Shown here piece by piece: positions 42,216-50,967 of a stretch of 64,000 bases of DNA (the stretch's first letter is position 1; each line of letters opens with the position of its first letter). This DNA comes from Larkinella arboricola. Lineage in GTDB: Bacteria; Bacteroidota; Bacteroidia; Cytophagales; Spirosomataceae. The stretch spans positions 484,272 to 548,271 of the forward strand of contig NZ_QLMC01000002.1 in NCBI RefSeq assembly GCF_003259745.1, written 5' to 3'. A program made the position numbers and the translations under genes. The notes beneath the pieces are model-generated. The model saw only the letters and a program-made list of their open reading frames with translations, did no database searches and had not been told where the DNA came from.

Positions 42216-43623
42216 TTTTGGAATGATCGGCCTGGGAACGATGGGCCGCAATTTGCTGCTCAACATGGCCGACCACGGCATTCCGGTGGCCGGTTACGAC
42301 ATCAACCCCGATCAGATAGCCGGTTTTGAAAAGGAAGGCGAGGGCAAACCCGTGAAAGGCTTCACCGACCTGGCCGCCATGACGCAGAGCCTGAGTACCC
42401 CCCGGGCCATTATGATGCTGGTACCCGCCGGTAAGCCGGTCGATAACGTCATCGAAAACCTGTTGCCGCTGCTCGAATCCGGCGACATCATCATTGATGG
42501 TGGTAACTCTCATTTTACCGATACCGTAATTCGGGATAAGTATCTGGACCAAAAAGGATTGCACTTTTTCGGGATGGGTATTTCGGGTGGGGAGGAAGGC
42601 GCCCGCAAAGGACCGAGCCTGATGCCGGGCGGGGATAAACAGGCGTATCTGACGCTGAAACCGATCTTCGATGCCATTGCCGCCAAAGTAAACGGCGAAC
42701 CCTGCGTGACTTACATCGGGCCGGGCGCTTCGGGCCACTTTGTCAAGATGGTTCACAACGGTATTGAATACGGTCTGATGCAGCTCATCGCCGAGACTTA
42801 CGAAATGCTGCGCAAAGGGCTACTGCTTGACAATCAGGAGATGTATCAACTGTTCAAGGGCTGGAACGAAGGCCGCTTGCAGTCGTTTCTGGTTGAGGTA
42901 ACGCGCGACATCTTCAATTTCAAAGAAAACGGGTCGGAGCAGTATCTGCTCGATCTGATTAAAGATCAGGCCAAATCGAAAGGAACCGGCAAGTGGACCT
43001 CGCAGGTGGCAATGGATCTGGAAGTGCCCATTCCGACCATCGATATGGCGGTAGCCATGCGCGACCTGTCGAAGTACAAAGTCCTGCGGGTCAAGGCTGC
43101 GGGCGTGTACGGTGGCGAACCGGCAGCCCTGAACGTCGATAAGGAGGAGTTTTTACAGTCGCTGGAAGAGGCCCTGTATTTCAGTACCGTCATGACCTAC
43201 GCGCAGGGGCTGGACCTGCTGTACCGCTCGTCCATCGCCTACGGGTATACCCTCAATCTGGCCGAAATTGCCAAAATCTGGCGGGGCGGCTGTATCATCC
43301 GGGCGGAACTGCTCAATGATATTTTCGACGCCTACTCCAAAGCCCCGAGTCTGGAACACCTGCTGCTCGACGAATGCATCCGGGAGCACGTGGCGCGGAG
43401 CCTGGGCGGTATGCGGGCGGTGGTTACCTCGGCCATCACGGCGGGCCTGGCCATTCCGGCTTATGCGGCTTCGCTGACGTTTTTTGATTCGTTCCGGAGC
43501 GAAAACATGCCGTCGAACCTGATTCAGGCCCAACGCGATTATTTTGGTGCTCACACCTACGAACTCATCGGTAAAGAAGGCGTTTTCCACACCCACTGGA
43601 TGCCATTACCTAGTAAACCATGA
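42196..43623 (+). CDS. gnd: 6-phosphogluconate dehydrogenase, decarboxylating
   Basis: 475 residues, full length. NADP-binding loop GLGTMGRNLLLNMADHG, substrate/catalytic region GGEEGARKGPSLMPGG and HFVKMVHNGIEYGLMQLIAE with the Lys and Glu. C-terminal IIRAELLNDIFDAY and SALPANLIQAQRDYFGAH-like end (here SENMPSNLIQAQRDYFGAH). It converts 6-phosphogluconate to ribulose-5-P with NADPH release. Its start overlaps the HAD gene by 20 bp and its stop overlaps zwf by 4 bp, showing translational coupling. Confidence 0.96.
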   Translation: MAETKYNFGMIGLGTMGRNLLLNMADHGIPVAGYDINPDQIAGFEKEGEGKPVKGFTDLAAMTQSLSTPRAIMMLVPAGKPVDNVIENLLPLLESGDIIIDGGNSHFTDTVIRDKYLDQKGLHFFGMGISGGEEGARKGPSLMPGGDKQAYLTLKPIFDAIAAKVNGEPCVTYIGPGASGHFVKMVHNGIEYGLMQLIAETYEMLRKGLLLDNQEMYQLFKGWNEGRLQSFLVEVTRDIFNFKENGSEQYLLDLIKDQAKSKGTGKWTSQVAMDLEVPIPTIDMAVAMRDLSKYKVLRVKAAGVYGGEPAALNVDKEEFLQSLEEALYFSTVMTYAQGLDLLYRSSIAYGYTLNLAEIAKIWRGGCIIRAELLNDIFDAYSKAPSLEHLLLDECIREHVARSLGGMRAVVTSAITAGLAIPAYAASLTFFDSFRSENMPSNLIQAQRDYFGAHTYELIGKEGVFHTHWMPLPSKP

Positions 43624-45137
43624 AATCAACTCTCACACCGCAGCCAACGGTATTCATTATTTTTGGCGGCACCGGCGACCTGGCCTGGCGCAAACTGGCC
43701 CCGGCTCTGTATAATCTGTATCTGGACGGCTGGATGCCCGAACATTTTTCGATCATCGGCACCGGTCGTACGCAGCTCAGCGACGAGCAGTTCCGCGAAA
43801 AACTGCTGGAAGGCATCAATAAATTTTCGCGCAGCGGCAAAGCAAAAGCCGAGCAATGGGAAACCTTCAGTAAGAATATTTACTACCAGGTTTCGGACTT
43901 AAAAAACGAAAAAACGTATCTGGAACTGGGTTCGCGCATTGAATCGTACGAAGCCGAATGGAACCAGAAAGCCGACCTCATTTATTATCTGGCGGTGGCC
44001 CCCAATTTCTTCCCGATCATTGCCGAGAACATCGCCAAAAAATGCCCCTCAGAAGGACTGGACCGCACCCGCATTGTCATTGAAAAACCGTTTGGGCACG
44101 ATCTGGAATCGGCCAAAGCCCTGAACGCGCAGTTGCAGAACATCTTCGATGAGAAGCAGATTTACCGGATCGACCACTACCTGGGCAAAGAAACCGTGCA
44201 GAACATCATGGCGTTCCGGTTTGCCAACTCGCTGCTCGAACCGATCTGGAACCGGAACTACATCGACCACGTCCAGATTTCGGTGACCGAGCAACTGGGC
44301 GTCGAAGACCGGGGTGGCTATTACGACGGAGCCGGAGCCATGCGCGACATGATTCAGAACCACATTCTGCAATTGTTGTGTCTGATTGCGATGGAACCAC
44401 CGGTTAATCTGGACGCCGACGAAATCCGCAACCGCCGGGTGGACGTGCTGCGGTCGATGCGACGGTTTGATGCCGATGCCATTCGGTTCGGGGCAGTTCG
44501 CGGTCAATACGGCCACGGCTGGATTGAAGGCAAGGAAGTACCGGGCTACCGGCAGGAACCCGAGGTAAACCCGGAATCCAACACCGAGACGTTTGCCGCC
44601 GTGAAGTTCTTCGTCGATAACTGGCGCTGGCAGGGTGTGCCTTTCTATGTCCGAACCGGCAAGCACCTAAGCCAGTCGGCATCGGTGATTTCGATTCAGT
44701 TCAAGAACGTTCCGCATTCGATTTTTCCGGCCGAATCCGCCGAAAACTGGCAGCAGAACCGCCTGATTTTCAGTATTCAGCCCGAAATGAGTATCCGCTT
44801 GCAGATGCAGGCCAAACGGCCCGGTCTGGAAATGACGCTCAACCCCGTGGACCTGGTGTTCGATTACAGCGGCACCTACGCCGGTAAACCGCCGGAAGCC
44901 TACGAAACCCTGCTGCTCGACACGATGCTGGGCGACCAGACGCTGTTTATGCGCAGCGATCAGGTAGAAGCCGCCTGGGAACTGATTATGCCGATCCTGC
45001 ACGCCTGGGGCAACAAAAAAAGCCTGAGCTTCCCGAATTACTCGGCGGGGTCGTGGGGTCCCGAAAACGCCGAAGCCCTCATTGCACAGGACGGTTTTCA
45101 CTGGTTTACACTCCCCATGAACGGAAAACACGGATGA
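43620..45137 (+). CDS. zwf: Glucose-6-phosphate 1-dehydrogenase
   Basis: 505 residues. NADP-binding FIIFGGTGDLAWRKLAPALY (G-x-x-G-x-x-A/G type), the catalytic signature RIDHYLGKETVQNIMAFRFA with the active-site His and Lys, and DMIQNHILQLLCLIAMEPP. First step of the oxidative branch, G6P to 6-phosphogluconolactone, yielding NADPH. It overlaps gnd and pgl by 4 bp each (ATGA), which couples the three oxidative genes. Normal length, nothing odd. Confidence 0.96.
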   Translation: MKSTLTPQPTVFIIFGGTGDLAWRKLAPALYNLYLDGWMPEHFSIIGTGRTQLSDEQFREKLLEGINKFSRSGKAKAEQWETFSKNIYYQVSDLKNEKTYLELGSRIESYEAEWNQKADLIYYLAVAPNFFPIIAENIAKKCPSEGLDRTRIVIEKPFGHDLESAKALNAQLQNIFDEKQIYRIDHYLGKETVQNIMAFRFANSLLEPIWNRNYIDHVQISVTEQLGVEDRGGYYDGAGAMRDMIQNHILQLLCLIAMEPPVNLDADEIRNRRVDVLRSMRRFDADAIRFGAVRGQYGHGWIEGKEVPGYRQEPEVNPESNTETFAAVKFFVDNWRWQGVPFYVRTGKHLSQSASVISIQFKNVPHSIFPAESAENWQQNRLIFSIQPEMSIRLQMQAKRPGLEMTLNPVDLVFDYSGTYAGKPPEAYETLLLDTMLGDQTLFMRSDQVEAAWELIMPILHAWGNKKSLSFPNYSAGSWGPENAEALIAQDGFHWFTLPMNGKHG

Positions 45138-45868
45138 GCGAGCCCATTCTGCATATTCACGAAACGGCCGACCAGACGCTGGTGGCGCTGGCCGACTTCT
45201 TTATCGAAACCGCGAAGCAATCGATCATCGACAACGGACGGTTTTCCGTCTCCCTCTCGGGGGGTAGTTCGCCCAAAAAGCTGTACGAACTGCTGGCAAC
45301 CCCAGAGTACAGCAGCCGGATTGACTGGGACAAGGTGGATTTCTTTTTTGGCGACGAACGGAATGTACCCGCCGACCACCCGGACAACAACGCCTTGATG
45401 GTCAGGAAGGCTCTATTCGACCCGCTGCGGATTCCGGCCGAAAATATTTTTGCCGTCGATACGAGCCTGCCGCCCGACGAAGCCGCCCAGCGGTACGCCG
45501 AAACGATTCAGAACCGGTATCAGGCCGAACACGTTCGGTTTGATCTGATTCTGTTGGGGTTGGGTGACAATTCGCACACGGCTTCGCTGTTTCCGCACAC
45601 GCCGGTTCTGCACGACCAGTCCGTTTCGGTAAAAGCCGTTTTTCTGGAAGATCAGAACGTCTATCGCATCACGATGACGGCCCCGCTGATCAACCTGGGG
45701 CATCGTCTGGCGTTTCTGGTGTACGGAAAAGGTAAAGCCGAAGCGGTGGAAGCCGTGCTGAACGGCCCGGAGGACATCGAAAACCATCCCGCCCAACTTA
45801 TTCGGGCTGCGGAAGGCGAGGTTCACTGGTTTCTGGACGAACCAGCGGCTTCGGCCTTGTCGCAATAG
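45134..45868 (+). CDS. pgl: 6-phosphogluconolactonase
   Basis: 244 residues from ATG 45134, which overlaps the zwf stop (ATGA). DevB/SOL-type lactonase: VSLSGGSSPKKLYELLA, VDFFFGDERNVPADHPDNN, and LLGLGDNSHTASLFPHTP. It hydrolyses 6-phosphogluconolactone to 6-phosphogluconate. Last gene of the operon; a terminator follows at 45897. With it the operon carries every oxidative-branch enzyme and the non-oxidative core except ribulose-phosphate epimerase, which is not in the window. Confidence 0.95.
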   Translation: MSEPILHIHETADQTLVALADFFIETAKQSIIDNGRFSVSLSGGSSPKKLYELLATPEYSSRIDWDKVDFFFGDERNVPADHPDNNALMVRKALFDPLRIPAENIFAVDTSLPPDEAAQRYAETIQNRYQAEHVRFDLILLGLGDNSHTASLFPHTPVLHDQSVSVKAVFLEDQNVYRITMTAPLINLGHRLAFLVYGKGKAEAVEAVLNGPEDIENHPAQLIRAAEGEVHWFLDEPAASALSQ

Positions 45869-45896
45869 GCGCACGATTGCTTTTTAATAGATGTAA

Positions 45897-45931
45897 ATGG
45901 CCCGGAAAGATAATCCGGGCCATCTTTTTTA
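45897..45931 (+). terminator. Intrinsic terminator of the pentose phosphate operon
   Basis: A 10-bp stem atggcccgga/tccgggccat (45897-45906 and 45914-45923) with a 7-nt loop, then a T6 run. It starts 28 bp past the pgl stop. Confidence 0.9.
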
Positions 45932-46006
45932 TTTTTATATATAAGAAACAATGATATAAAACTTTTGTAGTTTTAAGGAGGTAGAATACGTGTAACCTTT
46001 AGCGGT

Positions 46007-46498
46007 ATGAGAACACTACAAATTTGCCTGGTCTTAACGGCGCTTGGCGTATGCCTGTCGGCGAATCAGCTCTGCGGCCAAAATCTACATTCTTTATTGA
46101 CACCTTCCGGGAATGGCGGCTATCAGGAATCCCTGACGGAAGCTGAACGGAAACTCTGGAAATCCATTCAGGAAACGGATTTCAAAAGACTGAAAGCCCA
46201 ACGCTTTACCCAAGCCCGGGAAGCCCAAACGGCTTTTACCATGAAGTTTGACCCGAAACGGCGGTCGCAGACGTTAAGCCTCTATTATTTCATCCCCAGC
46301 GAACACCTTGCCACGAAACCCGCTGTCCAAATTATGAATTGCCAGGGTGCATCAACCCGGTTGAAAAAAGAAATTTTTACGCGGGATGGTCTGATCGTCT
46401 ACGAAGTATTTCCGCTGGAAACGCCCGCCGGATTTTCAGAAGATAACGTGCGGTTTACAGCGTCCGTACCCGGAAAACTGGTTGCTTTCTTAAAGTAA
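46007..46498 (+). CDS. Secreted protein of unknown function
   Basis: 163 residues. Signal peptide (RTLQICLVLTALGVCLSA, cleavage likely near NQLCGQ). The mature protein is Arg/Lys and Gln rich, then a beta-rich C-terminal part with one conserved-looking Cys (VQIMNCQGASTRLKK). No family recognised. Composition matches neighbours. It converges with the pyruvyl-transferase-like gene, separated by 16 bp. Confidence 0.65.
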   Translation: MRTLQICLVLTALGVCLSANQLCGQNLHSLLTPSGNGGYQESLTEAERKLWKSIQETDFKRLKAQRFTQAREAQTAFTMKFDPKRRSQTLSLYYFIPSEHLATKPAVQIMNCQGASTRLKKEIFTRDGLIVYEVFPLETPAGFSEDNVRFTASVPGKLVAFLK

Positions 46499-46514
46499 TA
46501 AGGAGTTGTAATGG

Positions 46515-47789
46515 TCAGACCATCAACGTTTTCGCCAGTACCGCCATCGTTTCGCGCTGTCGTTTTTCTACGAACGCCCGGCCTTTGGCGGCTTTGGCCC
46601 GGGCCGCTTTCGGGTCTTTCGCCATCGCCAGCACCGCCGGAACAATGCGGGCCACTTCGTCGGGTTTATCCACGTCGAACAGCCAGTCATCCAGGCCAAT
46701 ATCGCGCCACATAAAGCCTTTACTGGTCTGTTCGGAAAACCGGCAGACGATGGCCGGAATACCATGGCCGACGCACATGATGGGCGAGTGCATTTCCAGC
46801 CCAAACATCCCCGCCGACCGAATGTACGTGCTAACGGCTTCGTCGGTGAGCCAGTAGCGGTCGCGCCAAACAACTTTTTTCTTCACGTCATCGGGCAGCT
46901 TATCCAGCAAAATCTGCTTGCCGAGTTTCACCTGCGTTTCGTCTTCCGGCACAATCAGAATCTTCATCGGCGTCTGCCGAACCACTGCAATGATCGCTTC
47001 CCGCAGGGGCGCGTGGTCGTGTTCGCGCATGGCTTCATTGCGGGCGTTGCGTTCCGGGTCGAACGGCGTTTTCTTGCTCGGGATTTCCCAATACGGCGTA
47101 AAGCGAGACCGCGGAATGACACACATAAATTTCCCTTCTTCGAGTCCATTTTTACCTAGAAAATCGGTAGCTGCCTGATCGTTCCGGAAATCGACGGCAA
47201 ACGCCCCGTCCGGTGCAAATTCCATAATCGGGCAGGAAATACCGGCTTCTTTGGCGATGCCGAGCGAAACCGAGTCGCGGAAAAACGTGAACTGAGCTTT
47301 GTTGAGCAGGTCAATATCCAGTGGGTTAATCTTACTGGCGGCTGCACCCGGCGCATACACACCGGGGAACGTAATGCCGTAAATACCGTATGGTTTGCCG
47401 GTATCCTGACTCCAGCGTTTCACATCGTTGCGGGCCACCAGCGACGGCCCGGAGCCATGAAGCAGAAAGCTGCATTCGCTGAACTCCCGGCTGATTTCGT
47501 CCGGCGTCTGAATGATCGGTACGTTGGGAAACCGTCTTTGCAGTAGTTCCGCCACCCCGTTCTCCACGCTCGACGGCCAGAGCCGCACCTCCACCTCGGG
47601 CAGATACTTCTCCAGCAGCGTAATCACGCCGGGCGTATGACCAATGTCGCCGATGTTGACCGTCTGCCACGACGACCGCAGAATAATGGATTTTTTAGCC
47701 GCCCGACCGGTTTGGGCCAGGGCTGGCAGGCTCATTAGCAGCCCAAGCAGCGACGGAGTTTGGTGAAGAAATTCGCGACGGTTGATCAT
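46515..47789 (-). CDS. Polysaccharide pyruvyl transferase-like protein with export signal
   Basis: 424 residues from ATG 47789. It begins MINRREFLHQTPSLLGLLMS, a Tat-like or Sec signal (Arg-Arg, then hydrophobic, then ALAQT). The body matches the polysaccharide pyruvyl transferase family: VNIGDIGHTPGVITLLEKY, HGSGPSLVAR, KAQFTFFRDSVSLGIAKEAG, FGLEMHSPIMCVGHGIP and the DWLFDVD end. Family enzymes use phosphoenolpyruvate to pyruvylate glycans and are normally cytoplasmic, so an exported version is odd. It may have lost that reaction or act on cell-surface sugars by other chemistry. It follows the PNPOx-like gene by 88 bp on the same strand. Confidence 0.82.
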   Translation of the reverse strand: MINRREFLHQTPSLLGLLMSLPALAQTGRAAKKSIILRSSWQTVNIGDIGHTPGVITLLEKYLPEVEVRLWPSSVENGVAELLQRRFPNVPIIQTPDEISREFSECSFLLHGSGPSLVARNDVKRWSQDTGKPYGIYGITFPGVYAPGAAASKINPLDIDLLNKAQFTFFRDSVSLGIAKEAGISCPIMEFAPDGAFAVDFRNDQAATDFLGKNGLEEGKFMCVIPRSRFTPYWEIPSKKTPFDPERNARNEAMREHDHAPLREAIIAVVRQTPMKILIVPEDETQVKLGKQILLDKLPDDVKKKVVWRDRYWLTDEAVSTYIRSAGMFGLEMHSPIMCVGHGIPAIVCRFSEQTSKGFMWRDIGLDDWLFDVDKPDEVARIVPAVLAMAKDPKAARAKAAKGRAFVEKRQRETMAVLAKTLMV

Positions 47790-47877
47790 CAGTAACAACG
47801 GTTTAGGCATCCGATCCGAAAGGCCGGAACCTTTAAAAAACACGATAACGGATGATTCCTACTCATTTTTACGATGC

Positions 47878-48501
47878 TTACCGCAGATACGCCGGCAACG
47901 GCAGCGACTGGCTCGACGTATCCGGAATGGCCGCCCGGCGCACGGTTTCGAGCGGAATGACGCCCGACCAGATCGGCAGTTCCTGGTCTTCGGGTTCATC
48001 GTTGGGGCCACCCGTCCGGATTTTGGCGGAGGCTTCGTCCAGCGAAAACGATAATACCGTGGTCTTCCGAATCTCGCTGACGGTTTCGGGGCGTAAATCC
48101 GCCCAGCGGTTCGGAATCAGTTGGTCCGTAATCAGGGCCAGCGCCCGGACTTTCTGGTCGTAGTCCTCCACTTTTTCGGCCTGGGCAAAAACAATCACGG
48201 AGCGGTAATTGACCGAGTGGCTGAATCCCGATTTAGCCAGCACCAGCCCGTCGAGGAGCGTCACCGAGATGCAAACCGGAATACCTTTTTCGACCTCCCG
48301 AATAAAATGACTGCCCACCGAACCGTGAATCAGCAGCCGGTCGCCGTCGCGGGCAAAAGCCGTGGGCAGCGACCAGGGCTGGCCGTCGATGGCGTAACTG
48401 ATGGTACAGAACAGGGCTTCGTCGAGAATAGCATAAATGGATTCGGTGTCGTAATGGGCGCGTTTGGCCGTACGGCTGGGCGTGGTTCGTGGTGTTTGCA
48501 T
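47878..48501 (-). CDS. PNPOx-like flavin-binding protein
   Basis: 207 residues of the pyridoxamine 5'-phosphate oxidase-like split-barrel family (Pyridox_ox_2 type). Conserved parts: LDEALFCTISYAIDGQPWSL, LLIHGSVGSHFIREVE, SVNYRSVIVFAQAEKV. Such proteins bind FMN or F420-like cofactors, and some take part in B6 metabolism. It is divergent (111-bp gap) from a MocR/PdxR-type regulator, a typical pairing in which the regulator senses PLP and controls a PNPOx-like gene. Substrate unproven. Confidence 0.85.
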   Translation of the reverse strand: MQTPRTTPSRTAKRAHYDTESIYAILDEALFCTISYAIDGQPWSLPTAFARDGDRLLIHGSVGSHFIREVEKGIPVCISVTLLDGLVLAKSGFSHSVNYRSVIVFAQAEKVEDYDQKVRALALITDQLIPNRWADLRPETVSEIRKTTVLSFSLDEASAKIRTGGPNDEPEDQELPIWSGVIPLETVRRAAIPDTSSQSLPLPAYLR

Positions 48502-48566
48502 GGCGGTTGTTGCTAGACGGTTTTAGTAGTTGTTGTTTCTGTTCGTAAGACAAAAGTGCTATTTTG

Positions 48567-48611
48567 CCGGACTAGTCAAATCGTCCAGTTTTTGAAAAAC
48601 CCGTAGTCCGG
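48567..48611. promoter_or_regulatory. Candidate MocR operator (inverted repeat) in the divergent promoter region
   Basis: ccggacta (48567-48574) and tagtccgg (48604-48611) are perfect inverted half-sites 29 nt apart. Between them is gttttt-g-aaaaac (48588-48600), a 13-nt palindrome. The right half ends 1 bp before the MocR start (48613), which would suit autorepression. Binding is inference. Confidence 0.4.
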
Positions 48612-48612
48612 T

Positions 48613-50082
48613 ATGCTTCCGTTTAAATCCCTGATCGTTCTTGATAAATCGGCCGAAATGGCGGTGTTTTTGCAACTGGCCGGGCAAATCCGGCAACTGA
48701 TTAGCGAGGGCCTATTGCCAACGGGACAGAAATTGCCGGGTACGCGCCAGCTAGCCGAACTGCTCCGGCTTCACCGAAAAACCGTCATTGCGGCTTACGA
48801 CGAACTGCTGGCGGAAGGCTGGCTTGAAGCGCGGGCGGGCAGCGGTACGTTTGTGGCCGGCCACCTTCCGGTGGTGTTGCCGAAACCGATTGAGAAAGCG
48901 GCTGATTCGCAAAAGGGTAGAGGTGAACCCGGTTTTCAATTTGTTCGAAAGCCGCATCTGGCCCGGCCCCTGTTGCTGATGAACGACGGTTTGCGGCTGG
49001 ACGACGGTTTTCCGGATATTCGGATTGCGCCGATGGACGAACTGGCCCGGGCCTACCGCTCGTATTTTCGCTGGGGCAATCCGCAGCAGCATTTTGGTTA
49101 TGGCGACCCGAAAGGCAACCGGCTGCTGCGCGAAGAACTATCGGTTTTTCTCAACGAAACCCGGGCGCTCCGAACCACGCCGGACAATATTCTGGTGGTG
49201 CGGGGCAGCATCATGGGCATTCATCTGGCGAGTACGCTGCTGCTGGAACCGGGCCAGACCGCCGTGGTGGGTGAAACCAACTGGTCGGGCGCGAACATGA
49301 ATTTCCTGCAAACCGGCGCCGACCTGCTGACCGTCGCGGTTGATGGGCACGGTTTGGATGTGGAAGCCCTGGCCGAACTTTGTCGGCATCGGCCCGTTCG
49401 GCTGGTGTATGTGACGCCCCACCACCATTATCCGACCACGGTAACGATGCCGCCCGACCGCCGACTGCGGCTCCTGCAACTGAGTCAGCAGTACGGTTTT
49501 GTGATTCTGGAAGACGATTATGATTATGAATTTCATTACCTCCGCCGACCCATTCTGCCGCTGGCCAGCGCCGATCCGCACAACATGGTGATTTACGTCG
49601 GCTCGCTGTCGAAGTCGGTGGCACCGGCTTTTCGGATTGGGTACGTGGTGGCCCCGGAAACCGTCATTGACGAACTGGCTCGTCTGCGCCGGATCATCGA
49701 CCGGCAGGGTGACACGATGCTCGAATTTGCGGTAGGGCAGTTGTTTCGCAACGGCGATCTGCGACGGCATCTGAAAAAGGCGCATCTCACCTACGAAGCG
49801 CGGTGTCAGCATTTCTGTTCCTTATTGAAAGAGGAGTTGCCGGACGTGGTGCAATTTGCCAAACCGGAGGGCGGGCTGGCCGTATGGGCGCGTTTTGACC
49901 GGCAGTTTGACTTAAACCAACTAGCCGGGAAGGCCCGCCGGGAAGGGCTGACGTTTGCCGATGGATTGGCCCATAACCCACCCGGACAATGGCTCAACAG
50001 CACGCGTCTGGGGTTTGCGTCGAGTACGGAAACCGAGCTGGAGCAAAGCGTCGCGGTGCTGCGGAAGTTGACGCGGGGCTGA
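48613..50082 (+). CDS. MocR/PdxR-family transcriptional regulator with aminotransferase domain
   Basis: 489 residues. N-terminal GntR winged HTH (about 15-75; QIRQLISEGLLPTGQKLPGT, LAELLRLHRKTVIAAYDELL). The C-terminal ~390-residue type I aminotransferase domain carries PLP Lys334 (GSLSKSVAPAFRIGY) and PLP-site YVTPHHHYPT and LEDDYDYEF. MocR regulators sense PLP or amino-compound adducts. Divergent from the PNPOx-like gene; both features fit a PLP-linked regulator-target pair. It converges with the bicupin gene (10-bp gap). Confidence 0.93.
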   Translation: MLPFKSLIVLDKSAEMAVFLQLAGQIRQLISEGLLPTGQKLPGTRQLAELLRLHRKTVIAAYDELLAEGWLEARAGSGTFVAGHLPVVLPKPIEKAADSQKGRGEPGFQFVRKPHLARPLLLMNDGLRLDDGFPDIRIAPMDELARAYRSYFRWGNPQQHFGYGDPKGNRLLREELSVFLNETRALRTTPDNILVVRGSIMGIHLASTLLLEPGQTAVVGETNWSGANMNFLQTGADLLTVAVDGHGLDVEALAELCRHRPVRLVYVTPHHHYPTTVTMPPDRRLRLLQLSQQYGFVILEDDYDYEFHYLRRPILPLASADPHNMVIYVGSLSKSVAPAFRIGYVVAPETVIDELARLRRIIDRQGDTMLEFAVGQLFRNGDLRRHLKKAHLTYEARCQHFCSLLKEELPDVVQFAKPEGGLAVWARFDRQFDLNQLAGKARREGLTFADGLAHNPPGQWLNSTRLGFASSTETELEQSVAVLRKLTRG

Positions 50083-50092
50083 GCAAAAGCCG

Positions 50093-50857
50093 CTACTCGA
50101 ACTGAAACGCAAAGTAGGTACACGGTTTGGAACCGGTGTTCTGAATGCCGTGGGGTACGTTGGCTTCCAGGAAAATAATGTCGCCGACTTCCGCCGGATG
50201 CAGCACACCGTCGATGCTTTCCTGGGCCGTATTTTCGATCAGGAGCAGGATTTCAGCGGCCCGGTGCGTGTGGGGTGGGTGGCTCCACAGGCCCGGATTC
50301 AGCGTCGTGACGTGCATTTCGAAGCGTTTGCACATGACCGTCGCCTGGTCGAAAATGCGCCGGATACCGCCTTTGTCGTGGGGTTTGTAGGGCACCTCTT
50401 TCCAGTCCACCCAAAACGACTGGCCCGCCAGTTGGGTCAGGTCCAGGTCCGGCACTTCCTTGGAGGTATAGCGCATAACGAAGTACGTAACGGATTTACG
50501 GCTTTTGTTGGCAAACCGGTGCGCATCGCCGGGCATCACCAGCACCACGCTGCCGGGTCCCAGCGTTTTGGTTTTCTCGCCCAGCGTGACCGTTAACTCA
50601 CCTTCCTTGACAATCACCAGAATTTCGTCGTCCACGATTTGGGTGGGTAGCTCCGGCTGGTCGGCAAAAAGTGTGATGCCGTGGACGCTGAAGTCGTTGA
50701 AATCCCGCGTGGTGCCTTCTACCAGTGTCCGGTCTTCGTAGCCTGTGTATTTGACAACCGGCGCTTTGTTCCAGGAATAAACCTTTGAAGGAAGGGTTTG
50801 GGCCAAAGCCGATTGGGCAAAAACACCGAGCAAAATCAGCAGCAGGAACGGTTTCAT
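50093..50857 (-). CDS. Exported bicupin protein
   Basis: 254 residues. Signal peptide (MKPFLLLILLGVFAQSALAQ), then two cupin barrels. The first (about 70-140) has VKEGELTVTLG and VLVMPGDAHRFANKS. The second (about 175-254) has a His/Glu metal set in HPPHTHRAAEILLLIENTAQ and FLEANVPHGIQNTG. The two-cupin layout resembles (S)-ureidoglycine aminohydrolase-like proteins, but those are cytoplasmic; this one is exported, so the reaction is unknown. Monocistronic; a terminator at 50908-50942 separates it from the SusCD genes. Confidence 0.85.
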   Translation of the reverse strand: MKPFLLLILLGVFAQSALAQTLPSKVYSWNKAPVVKYTGYEDRTLVEGTTRDFNDFSVHGITLFADQPELPTQIVDDEILVIVKEGELTVTLGEKTKTLGPGSVVLVMPGDAHRFANKSRKSVTYFVMRYTSKEVPDLDLTQLAGQSFWVDWKEVPYKPHDKGGIRRIFDQATVMCKRFEMHVTTLNPGLWSHPPHTHRAAEILLLIENTAQESIDGVLHPAEVGDIIFLEANVPHGIQNTGSKPCTYFAFQFE

Positions 50858-50907
50858 GGGTTCGGGCGGGTAGCAATGGTAAAAGCTAACAACGGTTCAA
50901 AACTAGC

Positions 50908-50942
50908 TAAAAAAAAGGTCAGTATCCTCGTGAATACTGACC
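50908..50942 (-). terminator. Intrinsic terminator of the FecIR-SusCD unit
   Basis: Stem ggtcagtat/atactgacc (50917-50925 and 50934-50942), 8-nt loop, and on the minus strand a T9 run (A-run at 50908-50916). It starts 26 bp past the SusD stop. Confidence 0.88.
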
Positions 50943-50967
50943 AATGAACGGGCGGGCGGGAGATCAA

